DNA of 64,000 nt, taken from positions 420,805 through 484,804 of the forward strand of contig BCIM01000001.1 of assembly GCA_039545315.1 (NCBI GenBank), in the 5' to 3' direction. This document shows, in pieces, positions 47,779 to 59,677 of this stretch. The DNA is from Kondoa malvinella (lineage: Eukaryota > Basidiomycota > Agaricostilbomycetes > Agaricostilbales > Kondoaceae). The notes under the pieces were generated by a model that saw only the letters and a list, made by a program, of their open reading frames with translations, had not been told where the DNA came from and ran no database searches. Numbering within the stretch: the stretch's first letter is position 1; each line of letters begins with the position of its first letter. The position numbers and the translations under genes are program-made.

Positions 47779-47885
47779 TTTGGCCCGTCGGCTAAACTGA
47801 CACCTCTGAGCAAAGCTTCAAGCAGCAGCCGGGTTTTCTCAGATCTGCTCAAGCCAAATTCCTGCTGGACGAGGACCGGCGCGTC

Positions 47886-49758
47886 ATGAGCACATCTGGC
47901 ATCTCGCTGTCATTTGGCGCGAACGTTGCTTGGATTGCATGCTGTGCCTTCTATTACGGATACAACATCTCTGCTCTCAACGCGTTACAAGGGAGCATCA
48001 CTTGCTCAGATGGTCAAGCTCAAGCTGGTCTTCTGCCTGAATGCGTGCCCATGACTGTGACTTCTGCTGTTCACTGGCCTCTCGAATGCATCTGAACGAC
48101 TTGCTTAGACCTATGCTTTTGGCTCCCTGACTGCAACCTTCAACATCGTGAGGAAGTTGTCGCTAGCAACAGCTTCGGCTCGCTCATCTTCGCATCTGCG
48201 ACTGGCTTAGGGCGGACTTGCTGGATCGCTCATAGCCTCTTCCGTCGCAGACAGACATGGGCGTAAGGCAGCGCTCAGACTTGTGTCTGCTCTCTTGCTC
48301 GGCGGCAGCGCTCTAATGGGAATAGGGAGGAATCTCGCTGTGTTGGTGCTCGGTCGGTATGTCGATATCTTACTACCCTCTAGGTGTACTTAGAAGTATG
48401 CAGATTCTTGATAGGTATAGGCTGTGGACTGGCAACCGTAGTCGTTCCAATTTTTTTGGCTGAAGTATCTCCGCCGCACCTACGCGATCGCATTGGGAGC
48501 TTGAACCAACTTGGGATTGTTATCGGAATCTTCTGCAGCATTGCGCTGGGCTTGCCCTTTGCTCGGCCTACAAGTGAGCGATCGGTTCTGCCCTGGTTCT
48601 TTACCATGACTGATGTCGAGGTAGTCTGGAGAGCGGTGTGAGCTATTGACCAGACTGTTGGGTTACTTGACCGACAGACGGCGACTTTAGGTTCTTGTGC
48701 GTGCAGTTCACTCGATCGAGACTCGTTGTAACAGGTACAACAGCATCTCTGCTGTACTAGCTATCCTGCACCTCGCCGTTTCCAGCACAACGGTAGAGTC
48801 CCCAGCTTGGGCAGCCTCCCAGAACAGCAAGCTGCCTGCCGTGAGACAAGAAGAGGAAGGCTTATTGCCCACGGACGCCTCTGAGCCAGCACCTACTACA
48901 CCCAAACAGCCTTTATCCCTCAAAGAGGCTTTCCAATCTGACGAACCTGCGGTCAAACATGGTCTGCGTGTAGTGATGGTAGCAATGATGCTTCAGCAGG
49001 TGCGCGATCCCCCTTCGTGACGAGCGGCAAGAATGCTGACTCTCTGCCAGGCGAGCGGTATCAACGCAGCCTTCTACTTCTCTACTACTATCTTTCAGAC
49101 AATCCTGCCGCCTGAATCTGCCAGATATATATCCCTCATGCTGGCAGGCATCAACGTCCTTTTTGTAGGCCTGCTCTTGTGACCTTTACTATCTGGCTGA
49201 TCTGCCACAAACAGACCCTTGCGCCGACCATCTTGCTTGCTGTAAGCTCCCATTCGATACAACTTCAGCACGAGAATTGACTTTGGCACAGCGCTTTGGC
49301 AAACGGAAGCTTCTCTCGCTCTCCTGCTTTGGTATCATCGCTTCTTCAGCTGTTCTCGGATTTGCAATCAATACCCAGGCCACGACACTAGCAAGCTTTG
49401 CCATTGTATCTTTTGTGATATCCTTCAGTATAGGTGAGTTGCTCGACAACAATGTTCTACTCTTCTGATGTCGAGAAGGACTTGGACCCATCCCTTTCAT
49501 CCTGATCTCTGAAGCTGTTCCTCCGCATGCGACTTCTGCCGCTGGATCGCTGGGCTTGTCATTAAATTGGTCGGTCGCCTTCTTGGTCGCCTTTTTGTTT
49601 TTGCCTCTTCGGTCAGTGACTCCCTGCTTTCTTTGGCCACGTCTGACTGTAAGCATAGAGACGCGCTTGCTTCAACGGTGGGAGGAGAAGGATCGGTCTT
49701 CTTCGTGTTTGCGCTGGTCGCATCTATCTTAACCATCTACTTGTTGCGGATTCTGTGA
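47886..49758 (+). CDS. MFS sugar-transporter-like protein (yeast YBR241C/VPS73-like)
   Basis: About eight short exons join to a 12-helix major facilitator of the sugar porter type. MSTSGISLSFGANVAWIACC and AFYYGYNISALNAL form helix 1 (the family's GYNIG position). SLTATFNIGGLAGSLIASSV with ADRHGRKAAL is the helix 2-3 loop motif. GRNLAVLVLGR and GIGCGLATVVVPIFLAEVSP with PHLRDRIGSLNQLGIVIG carry the PxxxAE and R-G motifs. ESPAW is the loop after helix 6. Then SGINAAFYFSTTIFQ, the RFGKRK loop, GPIPFILISEAVPPHATSAA, and a last helix ending TIYLLRIL. Transport of a hexose or vacuolar location is inferred from family. Intron positions are by frame and motif; the exon near 48650-48720 is the least certain. 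Repeat copy B ends 107 bases before the start. Confidence 0.75.
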
Positions 49759-49904
49759 GCAGGAGCACTTTGTATGTATTTATTAGGGCTTTCGGTACGA
49801 ACGAACATCATTATGCTTTGACCGTACAACATTATGCTACGATGCAATCTAAACCAAGCATCTTCCTGGTCTATAAACACCCATACGTGAGCCGATTCTA
49901 TGAT

Positions 49905-52094
49905 CTAGACGGTGGTCTCTGCTGCGCCATTTGCTTTGACTTCCGCAAGTCCATTGCTTTCCGCCGCATCAGTCTTAGCTTGCGGCTCTGCTGAGGCAGT
50001 TGGTGCAGGTGGTGCTTCGACCAAGGAGACAGAAAGCAGAGCACAATGTTGTCCACCACTACACCTTAACAGTCAGCGCAATTTGAAGTAAAAATGCCAT
50101 GCTTACGCTGAAGCTTTGAGGATTCTATTTGCCTTGGTGACGGTGTTGACTATCCGCGTAGGCGTTTCGATCTCATCCTCTGCTAAACAAATGAGAGACC
50201 GGTCGCTCATCGTTTCAATTCGGCTCACCGCCTCCTTGACCAAGCTGGTCATTGATTCCGAGTCCCCAAGAGTATACATGACCTCTAGCCGAAATGGCGA
50301 GGTTATTTCTGCTCCCCAAATCAGCACGGTGATACTGCACATTCATTACAACTGACCTTGTACCTGCCGCGATTTGTACTATCTTAGCAGGTCCAGCTTC
50401 AAGACCACGCTCAGGGTCTGCTTCTTCATCAGGGAACTTGATGGACGCAGGAGTGTTGATGAGCGGCTGTGGCACGTCGACACGACTTCCAGCTATCTCC
50501 CCGGCCTTGACAGCTGCATCTTCGTCTGACATGTCCTCATATTCACCTTCTCCTTTCTTGCGCAGTTCAGCAATCTCCGCTTGTACTTGAACCAACATTG
50601 CGTCTAGAGCAGCTTTCCCTTCTGAATGAGCTTTCTTGGCTGCGACAACGAGTTCATGATCATCTCCCAGACCTATCTGCGAGCTATCGTTTCGGCCACA
50701 GCCAGAGACTGAACCGTCGTTGAAGAGGAAGATGGAGTGATGCTCGCCGCCACTATAGAGACTCGTAAGATAGCACAGGGACTCAAACAAAGAGAACGTA
50801 CGCGACTTGAACGACAGTCTTGCCATCATTGTTATTTGGGTGAAGCGCTTTCACTTCACGAGGGTTGGTGATAATATCTTCAAATGTGCCGTCCTTGTTC
50901 GTTAGACCGCATCTGTTCATCGTCAACACAAATACATCTACAAAAGCGGATTCGCTCACTGGCCAAAGCTATTCAAACCCCAAGCATACACGGACCCATC
51001 TTTGTCCACCGCGAAAGAGTGGAAAGCACCAGCCCCGACATGGACTGCGTTCCTGAGAGCAAGCTTGTCCGGTAAAAGACCATTCGCTATTCTTCTTGCA
51101 AGGATCTTTCGGCCAAGCTGACTTTGCTGTCCACTACCCCAGACCCAGATATGACCATCAGTGTCGAGTGCAAGGACGTGATTCTGGCCGACTGCAGCTT
51201 CGGTGAAGTGGACGTTGCGTAGATTATCTGGTGTCATTGGGTTGAATTCGACTTCTGGAGAGCCGACTTTGCCATCAAAGCCAATGCGGCCTTCGTTGCC
51301 CTATAGAGACTGAATCAATGGCATTCTCAGCCAGGACAGGCATCATTGCAACCTACCCTGAAGCTTCCCCAGACCTTCAGATCACCGTTCTCTGATATCG
51401 CGACCGAAACAGAGTCACCAGCATATACTTTTGCAGCCTTGAAGTCTTCTTTTTTGAGACCTTGTACCAGACCAGGATACATTTCCAACTCTTCCTGATC
51501 CTGACCTTCTACTCCCAAGGTGATTCTACCAAGCGCTCCAGAGTCATTGATGCCGTAAGACCAAACTTTTCCTTCTGTATCGACGGCGAGCGTATGCAAT
51601 CCACCGCAGTCTACATCGCTGATACCACCGTTCGGACCCAATTTACCCTCTTCCGCTAGCTCGTTGAAGGCAGCATGAATGCGAGGTCGCTTGATGGAAG
51701 CGAGCACATCTGGTCCTAGACCGAACTGCCCAAATTCGCCCGTGCCGAAGGTGAGTAGAGCAGGAGCATTGTTCGAAGGTGGCCGAAGATCAAAGGTGAA
51801 AGCGGAAGTAGGGTAAGGAGATAGTTTGGCAAAAGGGTTGATGCCTACTCGAGGTGCTTTCACTGCTTTGGCGCGAGGTTTGGCTTTCGCAGCTGAAGGC
51901 TCAGTGCTGACGGATCGTCTAGCTCGTTTAGCAGGTCGCTTCTCTTCTTCTGACTCTTGAGCGGGTTTTGGGACTGCAGAGATTCGTCGCGAAGTGCGTC
52001 GCTCAATGCTTGCATCAGGAGCAGCTGCCATATGCCATGTATTAGTGACCTTGTCTGCTATAGCTAGTGCTTCGAGCTCACCTCGTTTCACCAT
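49905..52094 (-). CDS. RCC1-family Ran guanine nucleotide exchange factor (Prp20/Srm1)
   Basis: Start MVKR at 52094, spliced to AAPDASIERRTSRRISAVP. A basic tail with KRPAKRARRS suits a nuclear signal and DNA contact. Seven-bladed RCC1 repeats follow: LLTFGTGEFGQFGLGPDVL, DCGGLHTLAVDTEGKVWSYG with INDSGALG, VSVAISENGDLKVWGSFR, AAVGQNHVLALDTDGHIWVW, GAGAFHSFAVDKDGSVYAWG with LNSFGQ, and NLAISARGHVYSWGLGINDQ. An acidic insert (EYEDMSDEDAA) sits in one blade. It loads Ran with GTP on chromatin and so sets nuclear transport direction and spindle assembly. The end, AEVKANGAAETTV, is a low-complexity tail. Several 50-60 base introns interrupt it. Confidence 0.88.
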
Positions 52095-52234
52095 GTTGTT
52101 TGGCCGTCGTCAGAAAAAGACCGAAATCAAAACATGCAGCAAGGTGCGGCTCAAGGAGGATGAGAAATACGAAGCAAATGCAACTAAAGCACACTATCTA
52201 CAAGACGACAATAACGAATATGCTTTCTTCACCA

Positions 52235-54926
52235 TCACGACTCTTCGTCCGGCTCTTGTTTGGCCATCCACGGCGAAGAGAAAAGATTCGAGCGACCAGC
52301 CAACATGGCCATTGGCGTCGCAAAGAGGTTGGTACCTTCATAATTGTCATACATGGAGGACTGCTGCGGGACCAGACCGAGAGACTTGCTAAAGTCTGGA
52401 TGAGCAGGTGAAGACAAGAGATACTGTCCAGGCGAAGAGGGAGGGCCTGGAATGCCTGAGAGAAGCATCAGCATAGGCAACGAACCACAAACAGATTTAC
52501 TCACCTGCAAGGGAAGACTGCGCAGGAGTAGCCATTCCTCTCAACTTGCTAAACAATTCCGCTCCATCCAGCTCCGGCGAGTTCCCATTCAGATAAGTAG
52601 ATCTCTCAGCCGACTGATCCACCTGGTCCACATCAAACAGGTCCTTCGCATTACCCCTCATTGGCGTATCGAAATGGGAAGCGGGTGGAGGTGAAGACAG
52701 AACATGCGCCAACATTCTCGCTCGTTTCGCTGGTCGATCGTCTTCTTCCTCTATAATCGTCGTATCTCCACTCGTGTCAAAGCTACCGTCGTCGATTACT
52801 TCTGCCCTCTTGCGAGTCATAGGCTTCTCTGGCGAATTAGGTGCAGAAGAGCTACCAGTCTTCAATGCCAATAACTGTAAAGCAGCTTCCTCCTGATGAC
52901 CTGAAACGACACGGGTTGGCGCAGGACGACGAGCTTGAGCAGCGAGGAAGCGACGAGCGTCATTGTCTGCTGAGCTGCCTTCCAGAATTTCTCGTATAGC
53001 ATGCTGAGCGGCAGTGTCTGCATCTTGATTGAACGCAATAGCTGGTGCGGGCGGAGCAGAAGTAGGACGCAGAGGTACATGTTGAACATTGAGAGAAGGA
53101 CCGGCTGAATAGCTGACTGGCAGTGAGCTGTGGAAGTAGTCGTAGGAATTGACGGCTGGTTGCGAAGACGACTGGTGATGATCCGAATGCACAGCTGTCT
53201 GAGCGGTGAAGGCATCGTAGTGATGCTCTTGCGGCTGGAAATGATAGGCACGGTTGCTTGTAAGCTGATCTAGAGTTGGCAAGGGCGCTAATTCGCTCGG
53301 CGGGAAAGGATGAGCGGAAGGCTTAGTACTAAAGACTGGACCAGGGAATTGCATCCATGGCGCTTGCGCTTGCGCTTGCGCTTGCGCTTGTGGCTGCCAA
53401 TGTTGCTGTTGCGGATGCGAGGTAAAATAGGAGACTGGCGGTGGGACATTCGCGCGATCTGGTGCAGGCATGGAAGCACTTCGTATCATTGGAGGAGGTG
53501 CAAGAGATTGGACTTGAGGTGCTGGCCACGACTGGGCTAGTAGATCCTGACTGCTTGATGTCGATCTAGCAGCTTCGAGCAGAATAGAGGGCGAATGAGC
53601 TGGAAGAAAAGGCGATACCGAGCGTTGACGGTTTGAGCCGCCAGACTTGTTGGAAGACACGCTGGTCGAACGCGACATGCTTCGACTCGGTCCAGCTTCA
53701 GGCGGCATCAACAAGCTGGCATCTGTTGCTGAATGCGCAGACCCTTCATCCGCCTCTGCTTCTTCCTTGACTTTCTTGCCTTTCTTTTCAGCTCTCGCTT
53801 TCCTTGCCCACCTTCGCTTCGCCTCTAGTGTTCTTTCGCGTCGTTCATCATCGTTTTGTGGTCGATCAGTCACTATCAAAGAAACCGTCAGAAAGTTTGG
53901 TAGAAGGAACCCTACTACTGACCATTGTCCCAGCGCGTCTTACGAGGCTGAAGCGCTAAAGGAATCTCGTGCTTATCCTGCAAATGCCTTCGCCAAATCG
54001 ATCGAGCATGTTTACCGCTGTACTTCTTGTCGCAATACGGACAAGGAAAGGTGAGCTTGTTGGTGACTGGATCGGTGATGGGTTCCGGCTGAATCTCGTT
54101 GACTGTTTTTGGCAAATCTTCGGTCAAGGCTGGATCTACCTGATCATTGTTTGCAGAAGTGCTTGAGTCTTGCAGATTGTTACTGGACGGATGCTCGGAT
54201 ACAGATGGATCTGTTGCGTTGGCTCGATACTGGCTCGCAGGTAATGTTGATGTCGAAGCCAGCGGTAGGGTGCTTTGAGCATGGGAGAGTCGTGCTGGCG
54301 AGCGACTGCTGGAAGAACCGAGCGAACCAGCTGCTATTGGCCAAGATTGTGAGGCGAAGAACGGAAAGTTGAATGGTTGTGTAGCGGCGAGGTAATTGTA
54401 TGCAGCGGGTTCCAGCAACGGATGGCAATTCATCATCGATTATTCGGTGAGGCAAATGCAGCGGTTGATTATATCGTGTAGGCGGAAAGAGCGTGTTGTT
54501 GGCGCAGAATAACGGTATTGCGAACAGAGCCATCAAGCGAAACAAAACATGGGTGCAGATGACGGTACCGTTGAAATGACAATACAAACAGATCGGCATG
54601 ACAGGCCAAGACGATAAAGCGTGTAGAGATACATAGAAAGAAGCAGAGAAGGTAGAGAGAGAAGGTAAATGAGAGGAAGCGCAAGTCAGCAATTGACAAG
54701 TTCAGATGCATGAAATGGACTGACGGGTCACTGAGGCTTTGCCTTTGCCTTTGGCTGATGTCGTCTTCTTCCCCTTGCTGCTCGAGACCTTCTGGCTTGC
54801 TTCAGAAGCTGTAGGAGACTCTTCATGCAATGTCGAACTTGTGTCAACAACACCATTGCCAGAACTGTGACTGTCTTCTGGAGCTGCTGCCTGGGCCAGT
54901 CTGCCTCTAGCCTTGGCTGCTGCCAT
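52235..54926 (-). CDS. C2H2 transcription factor with an AG-free 391-base intron
   Basis: Predicted exons on -: from 54926 (MAAAKARGRLAQAAAPEDSH, a Lys/Ser-rich arm) to 54725; a 391-base intron 54334-54724; then GSLGSSSSRSPARLSHAQS to the finger FPCPYCDKKYSGKHARSIWR with RHLQDKH, which is C-x2-C ... H-x4-H; then TDRPQNDDERRERTLEAKRR with WARKARAEKKGKKVKEE, a basic DNA-contact or nuclear-signal helix. The rest is Pro/Gln/Ser-rich and ends SPWMAKQEPDEES. The predicted junction is in frame with either half of a TAGCAG acceptor. An alternative start inside the intron (MMNCHPLLEPAAYN, 54436) has an open frame into the same exon, so two isoforms are possible. The function is nuclear regulation by inference only. 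Confidence 0.6.
53361..53390. repeat. Hexanucleotide repeat (CGCTTG) x5
   Basis: Five copies of CGCTTG within the C2H2 gene. Read on - they encode alternating Ala-Gln. A likely length-variable microsatellite. Confidence 0.8.
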
Positions 54927-55037
54927 TCTGCTGTAATCTGGCAAGAACAGGGTCCTGGTCCGAGGAAGACTTCAATCGCATACAAGTCGAATCTACAAAA
55001 TCCATTTGTACTGCGGTTATATACTTTTCATTTTCAT

Positions 55038-56766
55038 CTATACTCCGCTGTTTGAGGACCATTCCGCGTCCAGATCAACCTTTTGCATGTTCAGAGTGTG
55101 GTCGTGTGTTTCGTCAGAGCAATGCGGGTTGAAATCGTCAGCTTGTGCACCGCAAATCTCTGCTTCCTGCTTGTAGTGACGCTGCAACGCTTCAGCGCGC
55201 TTGAATGGACGCCCGCAAGTATCGCAGCGGAACTTGACTACGTTCGAGTGAAGGTCGTTGTGTCTTTTGAGATCATCTAAGAAATCATCATCAGCCAAAA
55301 ATCAAAATATCGCTTCTGATCACTTACGAGCTCGAGCGAAAGCTTTACCGCAACCCGGGAAGGTGCAAGCGTAGGGCCTCTCTCCGTTGTGGGCCCTTAT
55401 ATGTCCGCGTAGGTTGTAGGCGCGCGTAAAAGTTTCGTTGCAGAAGGGGCAGGCGAATTTCGCTTCAGCTCCAGGCTTGCGACGTGCGATAGCAGCTTGT
55501 TTAGTAGCGGAAGCTAGTAAAGGCATCAGTATCGCGTCTGAACAAAGCTCGAAGCAAACTCACTGGTTTGGCTGTTCCAGTGCAGTGGCTCAGCAGCTAC
55601 ATTCATAGTAGCACGTCGTCCGGTAGTGTGAGTGCGAGTAGCAGGCTGAGAAGGAGGGTAAGAGGATCGGCGACGCTCTTCATGCTCTGCAGCTCGAGCT
55701 GATCTGGTCTGCGGGAGTTCAGGCTCGGAGGTGCCGATGGAATGCTGGTCAGCATATTCATAGTGCGCAAAGACTGGCTGAGAATCGTAAGTAGGCTGCC
55801 AGCGCGGATCAGCGACAAGCTGCAGAGAAAAAACGCGCAGGCTTACATCATAGTAGCCGAATTGAGGAAGACCGTGCCAGTGACGAGGACCACTTGCCGT
55901 AGCTGTATAGCCGTCGAGGGGCGATGGAAGAGGTGCTTCTTGCATAGAGGGGATTTGCATGCCTGGAACAATCATGTTTGGGTTGACGCTGCTATGGAAG
56001 AAAGATGGGCGGTCCATGTGAGAGCCGACAGAGCGCGAGAAGTCGATCTGAGCAGGGTTCTTCCAGTAAGAAGGCGCTTGCTAAAGCAATGTCAGTCATC
56101 ATTCTGACCAGTTCAAAGAAGACATACTGGAGTTGGATCCATATCTACTAGAGTCTGACCGCCCAGGAAGTGATCAAAGTCCGAGTTGGTAGAAGATGCA
56201 TCGCTACCGTCGCCAATGCGCATTGCCGATGCTTGGAATTCGGGAACAGAAGTAGCAGGGCTCATCATGCTGCCAGTGACTGGAAGAGACCAAGAGCTTT
56301 CGACAGAGCTGGTGTCGGAACAATCGCCAATGGAGCGACTGCGTTGACGGTGGAAGTCCATCTTGCTGAACATGTCAGGAAAGCCTTGGAGAGGTTGGCT
56401 TGCTTCTGGTCCCATGAGAGGGGATTCGATGGGTGAGAAATCGGAAGAACGAGCGCCGGAGCTTTCGCTGTCGCTGTCGTATGCCTGATAGCCGCGATAG
56501 TGAAGCTGGAGAGCCAACGCATCATTGACTGAGCTGGGAGTAGCGTCGTGTCCGTTGACGGAAGCTTCGATTTGAGCAAGAGTTTCGGCAGCGTTGCTAT
56601 GAGGAGTTGCGCTGCTGTTGGTCCAGATGGGTGGGAGAATGGCGTGAGAGGGAAAGTTCCGAGGCGCCTTCTGATCCATAGAGTTGGCTCGAGAGTTTGG
56701 AGGAGATTGAGCACGCTCAGAACCGTCTTGAAGAGAAGACGCGGCGGATTGAGAGATCGAAGTCAT
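55038..56766 (-). CDS. Crz1-like C2H2 transcription factor
   Basis: Start at the ATG of 56766 (MTSISQSAASSLQ). About 400 residues of Ser/Pro-rich regulatory sequence follow, with SP and PxI-like segments (PLPSPLDGY, SPIESP). Three C-terminal fingers are spread over two exons: FACPFCNETFTRAYNLRGHI with RAHNGERPYACTFPGCGKAF, ARA spliced to DLKRHNDLHS, and FRCDTCGRPFKRAEALQRHY with KQEAEIC. The order NLRGHIRAH, RHNDLH, and ALQRHYKxE is that of Crz1/Prz1, the calcineurin-activated factor for calcium and stress responses. The acidic end is short. A calcineurin docking site (PxIxIT) was looked for and not clearly found. The next gene upstream on - starts 111 bases after the stop. Confidence 0.75.
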
Positions 56767-57313
56767 TTGTCAGCCGACAGATCTGGTTGAAGAAGAGAAG
56801 GAGCGCAATATCTGAATTTGTAGTGTTGGCAGACAAAGACGTATTTGGCGGTGCTCGTCAAGATGTAAGGCGTTTGCGGAGGACTTTTGTGATTAAGATG
56901 AATGAAGACGCAAAAATGCTGTGCATTTTACACCGCATTTTTAGCCCGCGGTCGAACGAAAAGAAGACAGCCAAAAACGAGGCTGGCCGGTCTCTGCGAC
57001 GTGCTATGGGTAGCCCTGGAGCATTTCGATACTGTACATACGAGCCGCAAACTGAAAACATTGGAGCAAAGAAGCATCTTCAGGCAGTGCAAACTGTTCA
57101 GATAGAAGAACGCCAAAAGCAGTGCAAGTCCTTTGGAAGTGGTCACGTTGCTGGGCAGTGCAAAGCGGTAGACCGTGCATTATCGTTGAGGCGCACGTTC
57201 AAGAAGCGGTCCAGGAGTTCGACAGAATGCAGTTGCGAGGCAGAGCAGAATGCTGGACGGATGGATGCGGCATGTTTTGATGATGACATGAATAAATAGG
57301 ACTGCTGAGGCAT
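56767..57313. other. Promoter region of the Crz1-like gene
   Basis: About 550 bases between the Crz1-like start and the stop of the LAM-like gene. The + strand is open for 200 codons (56697-57299) but starts inside the Crz1-like coding region, has no ATG at its edge and no domain. I read it as promoter and 3' flank. Confidence 0.5.
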
Positions 57314-59487
57314 TTACAAGGTGCGACCGATCTCGCGGAATCTGTCAACAATCTCTTCGAGTCGTTCAAGTCGAGCCAGTGCAGAGGCATCGAGTTTGTT
57401 GACTGCTGCAGTAGCTACAGGCGCCTTTGCTAGCTTGACGAATGCCACAATGTTCGTTATGAGTAAGATGAGAGCGAAAACAGTCACGAGGAGTAGAGCA
57501 GGCTGGTTTGGAATATCGAGGAGTCCATCGAAAACTTGCTGCACAAATGATTCCTCTTCTTTGCCTTGCTGATCGAGCTCCGGTTGTTCGTCTAGCTCGT
57601 CATCGGCTTCTTCATCGATGTTCTCCCCGCTCTTGAATTGCGCAGCATGTGCTTTGATATGTGCTCTTACATCATGCGCAAGGTCTTTGTGATATTGTCT
57701 CTGGCCCTAGGAGTATATCATCTCAGCGTTGAGAAAAGAAGTGGATGAGAGAGCGCACATCGATAGAAGCTTTTGTGATGACTCCTTTGAGCATGCTTCT
57801 TCCGCTCCAGTTTACGTCAGTCGTAACCAGCAAGACGCATCCTCCTTTCTGACCACCAGCCCAGTAGCAAGAGGTCTTCAAAGGTCGATCAGACTCGAAC
57901 GCTCATCACCAAGATGAGATCTTACTTTTGTTGTGATTTCGAACGCGTCACCACTTGGCACATCAGGCGTCTTTGTTGTAGTAAGCATTTCCCTGTGAGC
58001 CTATAAGTCATCGGATCTTCCAGGAGTGTCTGGCCAGCTCACAAGTAAGTCTCCGGGTCAGAATGTTGCTCCTCTTCAGAGATGTAGCATTTCGTCTCTT
58101 TAGGACCGACAGAGCCAGACAGAGGCTGTAGGGTCAAAAATGTCCTAAGCTTGATTCACATGCAGAACGCATTCTTTGCCTACCTTGACATAGGAGAATG
58201 ATCGCTTGAGCGGTTCGCCCTCCCAAGGTTTAAGGTCAAGATCTGTAGATACACGTGCCAATTTAGCACACTGTCGTGCAAACAGGCAATAGACCTTACC
58301 TCTAAGCTTCATAGTCTCCTTCGCAAATTTCTTGAAAAACTCTTCATCTTTGAATATGAGCTCGAACGCCTTCTGCGGCGAAGTAGGTAGTCTGATATCA
58401 AGCACGGTTTCCTGTGACTTTCATCAGGACCGTATCACTGATAAGCAATTTGCCTACTTTGAGCCGCTTGCTACCAGGCTGAGTAGCAGGGTGTGTCTTT
58501 ACGTCGCCTCGGGACATGTCGCTTTTCACATCTTCCGCTGTGCTTTCGGCATGAGGGCTACCTAATGCTGCAGCGTCTCGCTGTTGAGTCATGAAAGCAG
58601 CATAGGCCTAGATAGCACAATTGAGTCGATACTCAGACTGGTAGTGAGAATGCGTACTTCCGGATTGATGGCCCGCCAAAGATCGGAGATAAGGTCGTGT
58701 GTCGCATCTCGGGTATTGAGTGTAGCAAAGGTATACTTTGAGACAGATTAGAGCGGAAACTGGAGGGCACAGAGGAATGCTTACGCTCGCATCGCTTGTG
58801 TCGATAGTCAGGCCATTTGGTATTATCTTTGCCGTCATCTTCTTGCGTACACTATAGCTGTGCATTAGACGATTCCCGCAAATGTCTAGACGTTGGCTGA
58901 CCCAGTGATATCTTTGATTTGAAAGCAAACATGCCGTTTCAAGCCCATGATACCGCTGCCGAACGCAATATGCCGCTGCGACACATACAGGTGCCCTTGG
59001 ATGAGCAGCAAGTTTTCGCTTAGCGCGCAAGAGTAGTCGGTAATGAGCTGTTCTTCCGGGTCCATCTCGTCGTGGAAATGATCTCGCCTTGAAAGAGCAT
59101 CAGATGACACAGCAGATTGACTCGCTAGAGAACACACCATTTGTTGATTCGCTTGACCTCAGTGGCCGTGCCGACGGATGCCATAGAAGCAGAACCAGAC
59201 ACGGTGCTCGAAACGCTCGGCGCTCTCTTCTTCAACGAATAATTCGCTCGAGTCGGCGTAATAACACTGCCAGCGCTGTTTGGCATAGCGATGGGAGAAG
59301 TAGCCATAGGGTCTCTTGGATGGTCCATTGGCGTCACAGCACCCTCGGTATTCATTTCGTACTCTTTCGCTACGGCCTGAGCCTCTGAGAGACCGTCGGC
59401 CCGTGTAGACACGTCGTTGGTCGCTGGACCCGTGTGAACCTTCTTGTCCTTGTCAAACTTCTCCTTGATCTCGTCCAGGAGCTTCAT
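57314..59487 (-). CDS. LAM/GRAMD1-type GRAM-VASt membrane lipid carrier
   Basis: Several exons on -. The N-terminal part starts at the ATG of 59487 (MKLLDEIKEKFDKDKKVHTG), though an upstream exon is possible. The GRAM domain begins EEQLITDYSCALSENLLLIQ with GHLYVSQRHIAFGSGIMG. The VASt domain includes IRLPTSPQKAFELIFKDEEF and LKPWEGEPLKRSFSYVKVG. The C-terminus has one membrane helix, ALLLVTVFALILLITNIVAF, followed by a coiled end (LARLERLEEIVDRFREI). This is the order of yeast Lam/Ltc and animal Aster proteins, ER-anchored carriers that move sterol between ER and plasma membrane or vacuole at contact sites. Sterol as cargo is inferred from family. Exon ends in the VASt region were not all resolved. 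Confidence 0.75.
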
Positions 59488-59677
59488 GCAGCTACGATGC
59501 TCGGGGTATAGAACTGGGCAGAAGTGGAAGAACTGTAGCTCTTGAGCAGATACTATGGTCAAGAAGCAACCCCCGCGAACTCAATAAAGGCGCAAAGTCC
59601 GAGGTACGTCATGCTCTCGTATGCCAATTTACAATTCTGAATGTACATAGAATACACGGATAGCAGCACACCAACGC

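Noticed and set aside
49567..49758. Sugar-transporter gene as a pseudogene
   Set aside because: Frame breaks at 48110, 48640 and 49190 are removed by short GT-AG introns and all MFS motifs are then in order.
53361..53390. CGCTTG repeat as a regulatory array
   Set aside because: It lies in coding sequence and encodes an Ala-Gln run; a simple microsatellite explains it.
56697..57299. 200-codon open frame on + between the Crz1-like and LAM-like genes
   Set aside because: It begins without an ATG inside the Crz1-like coding region, has no domain, and its charged composition is explained by purine-rich antisense of a promoter.
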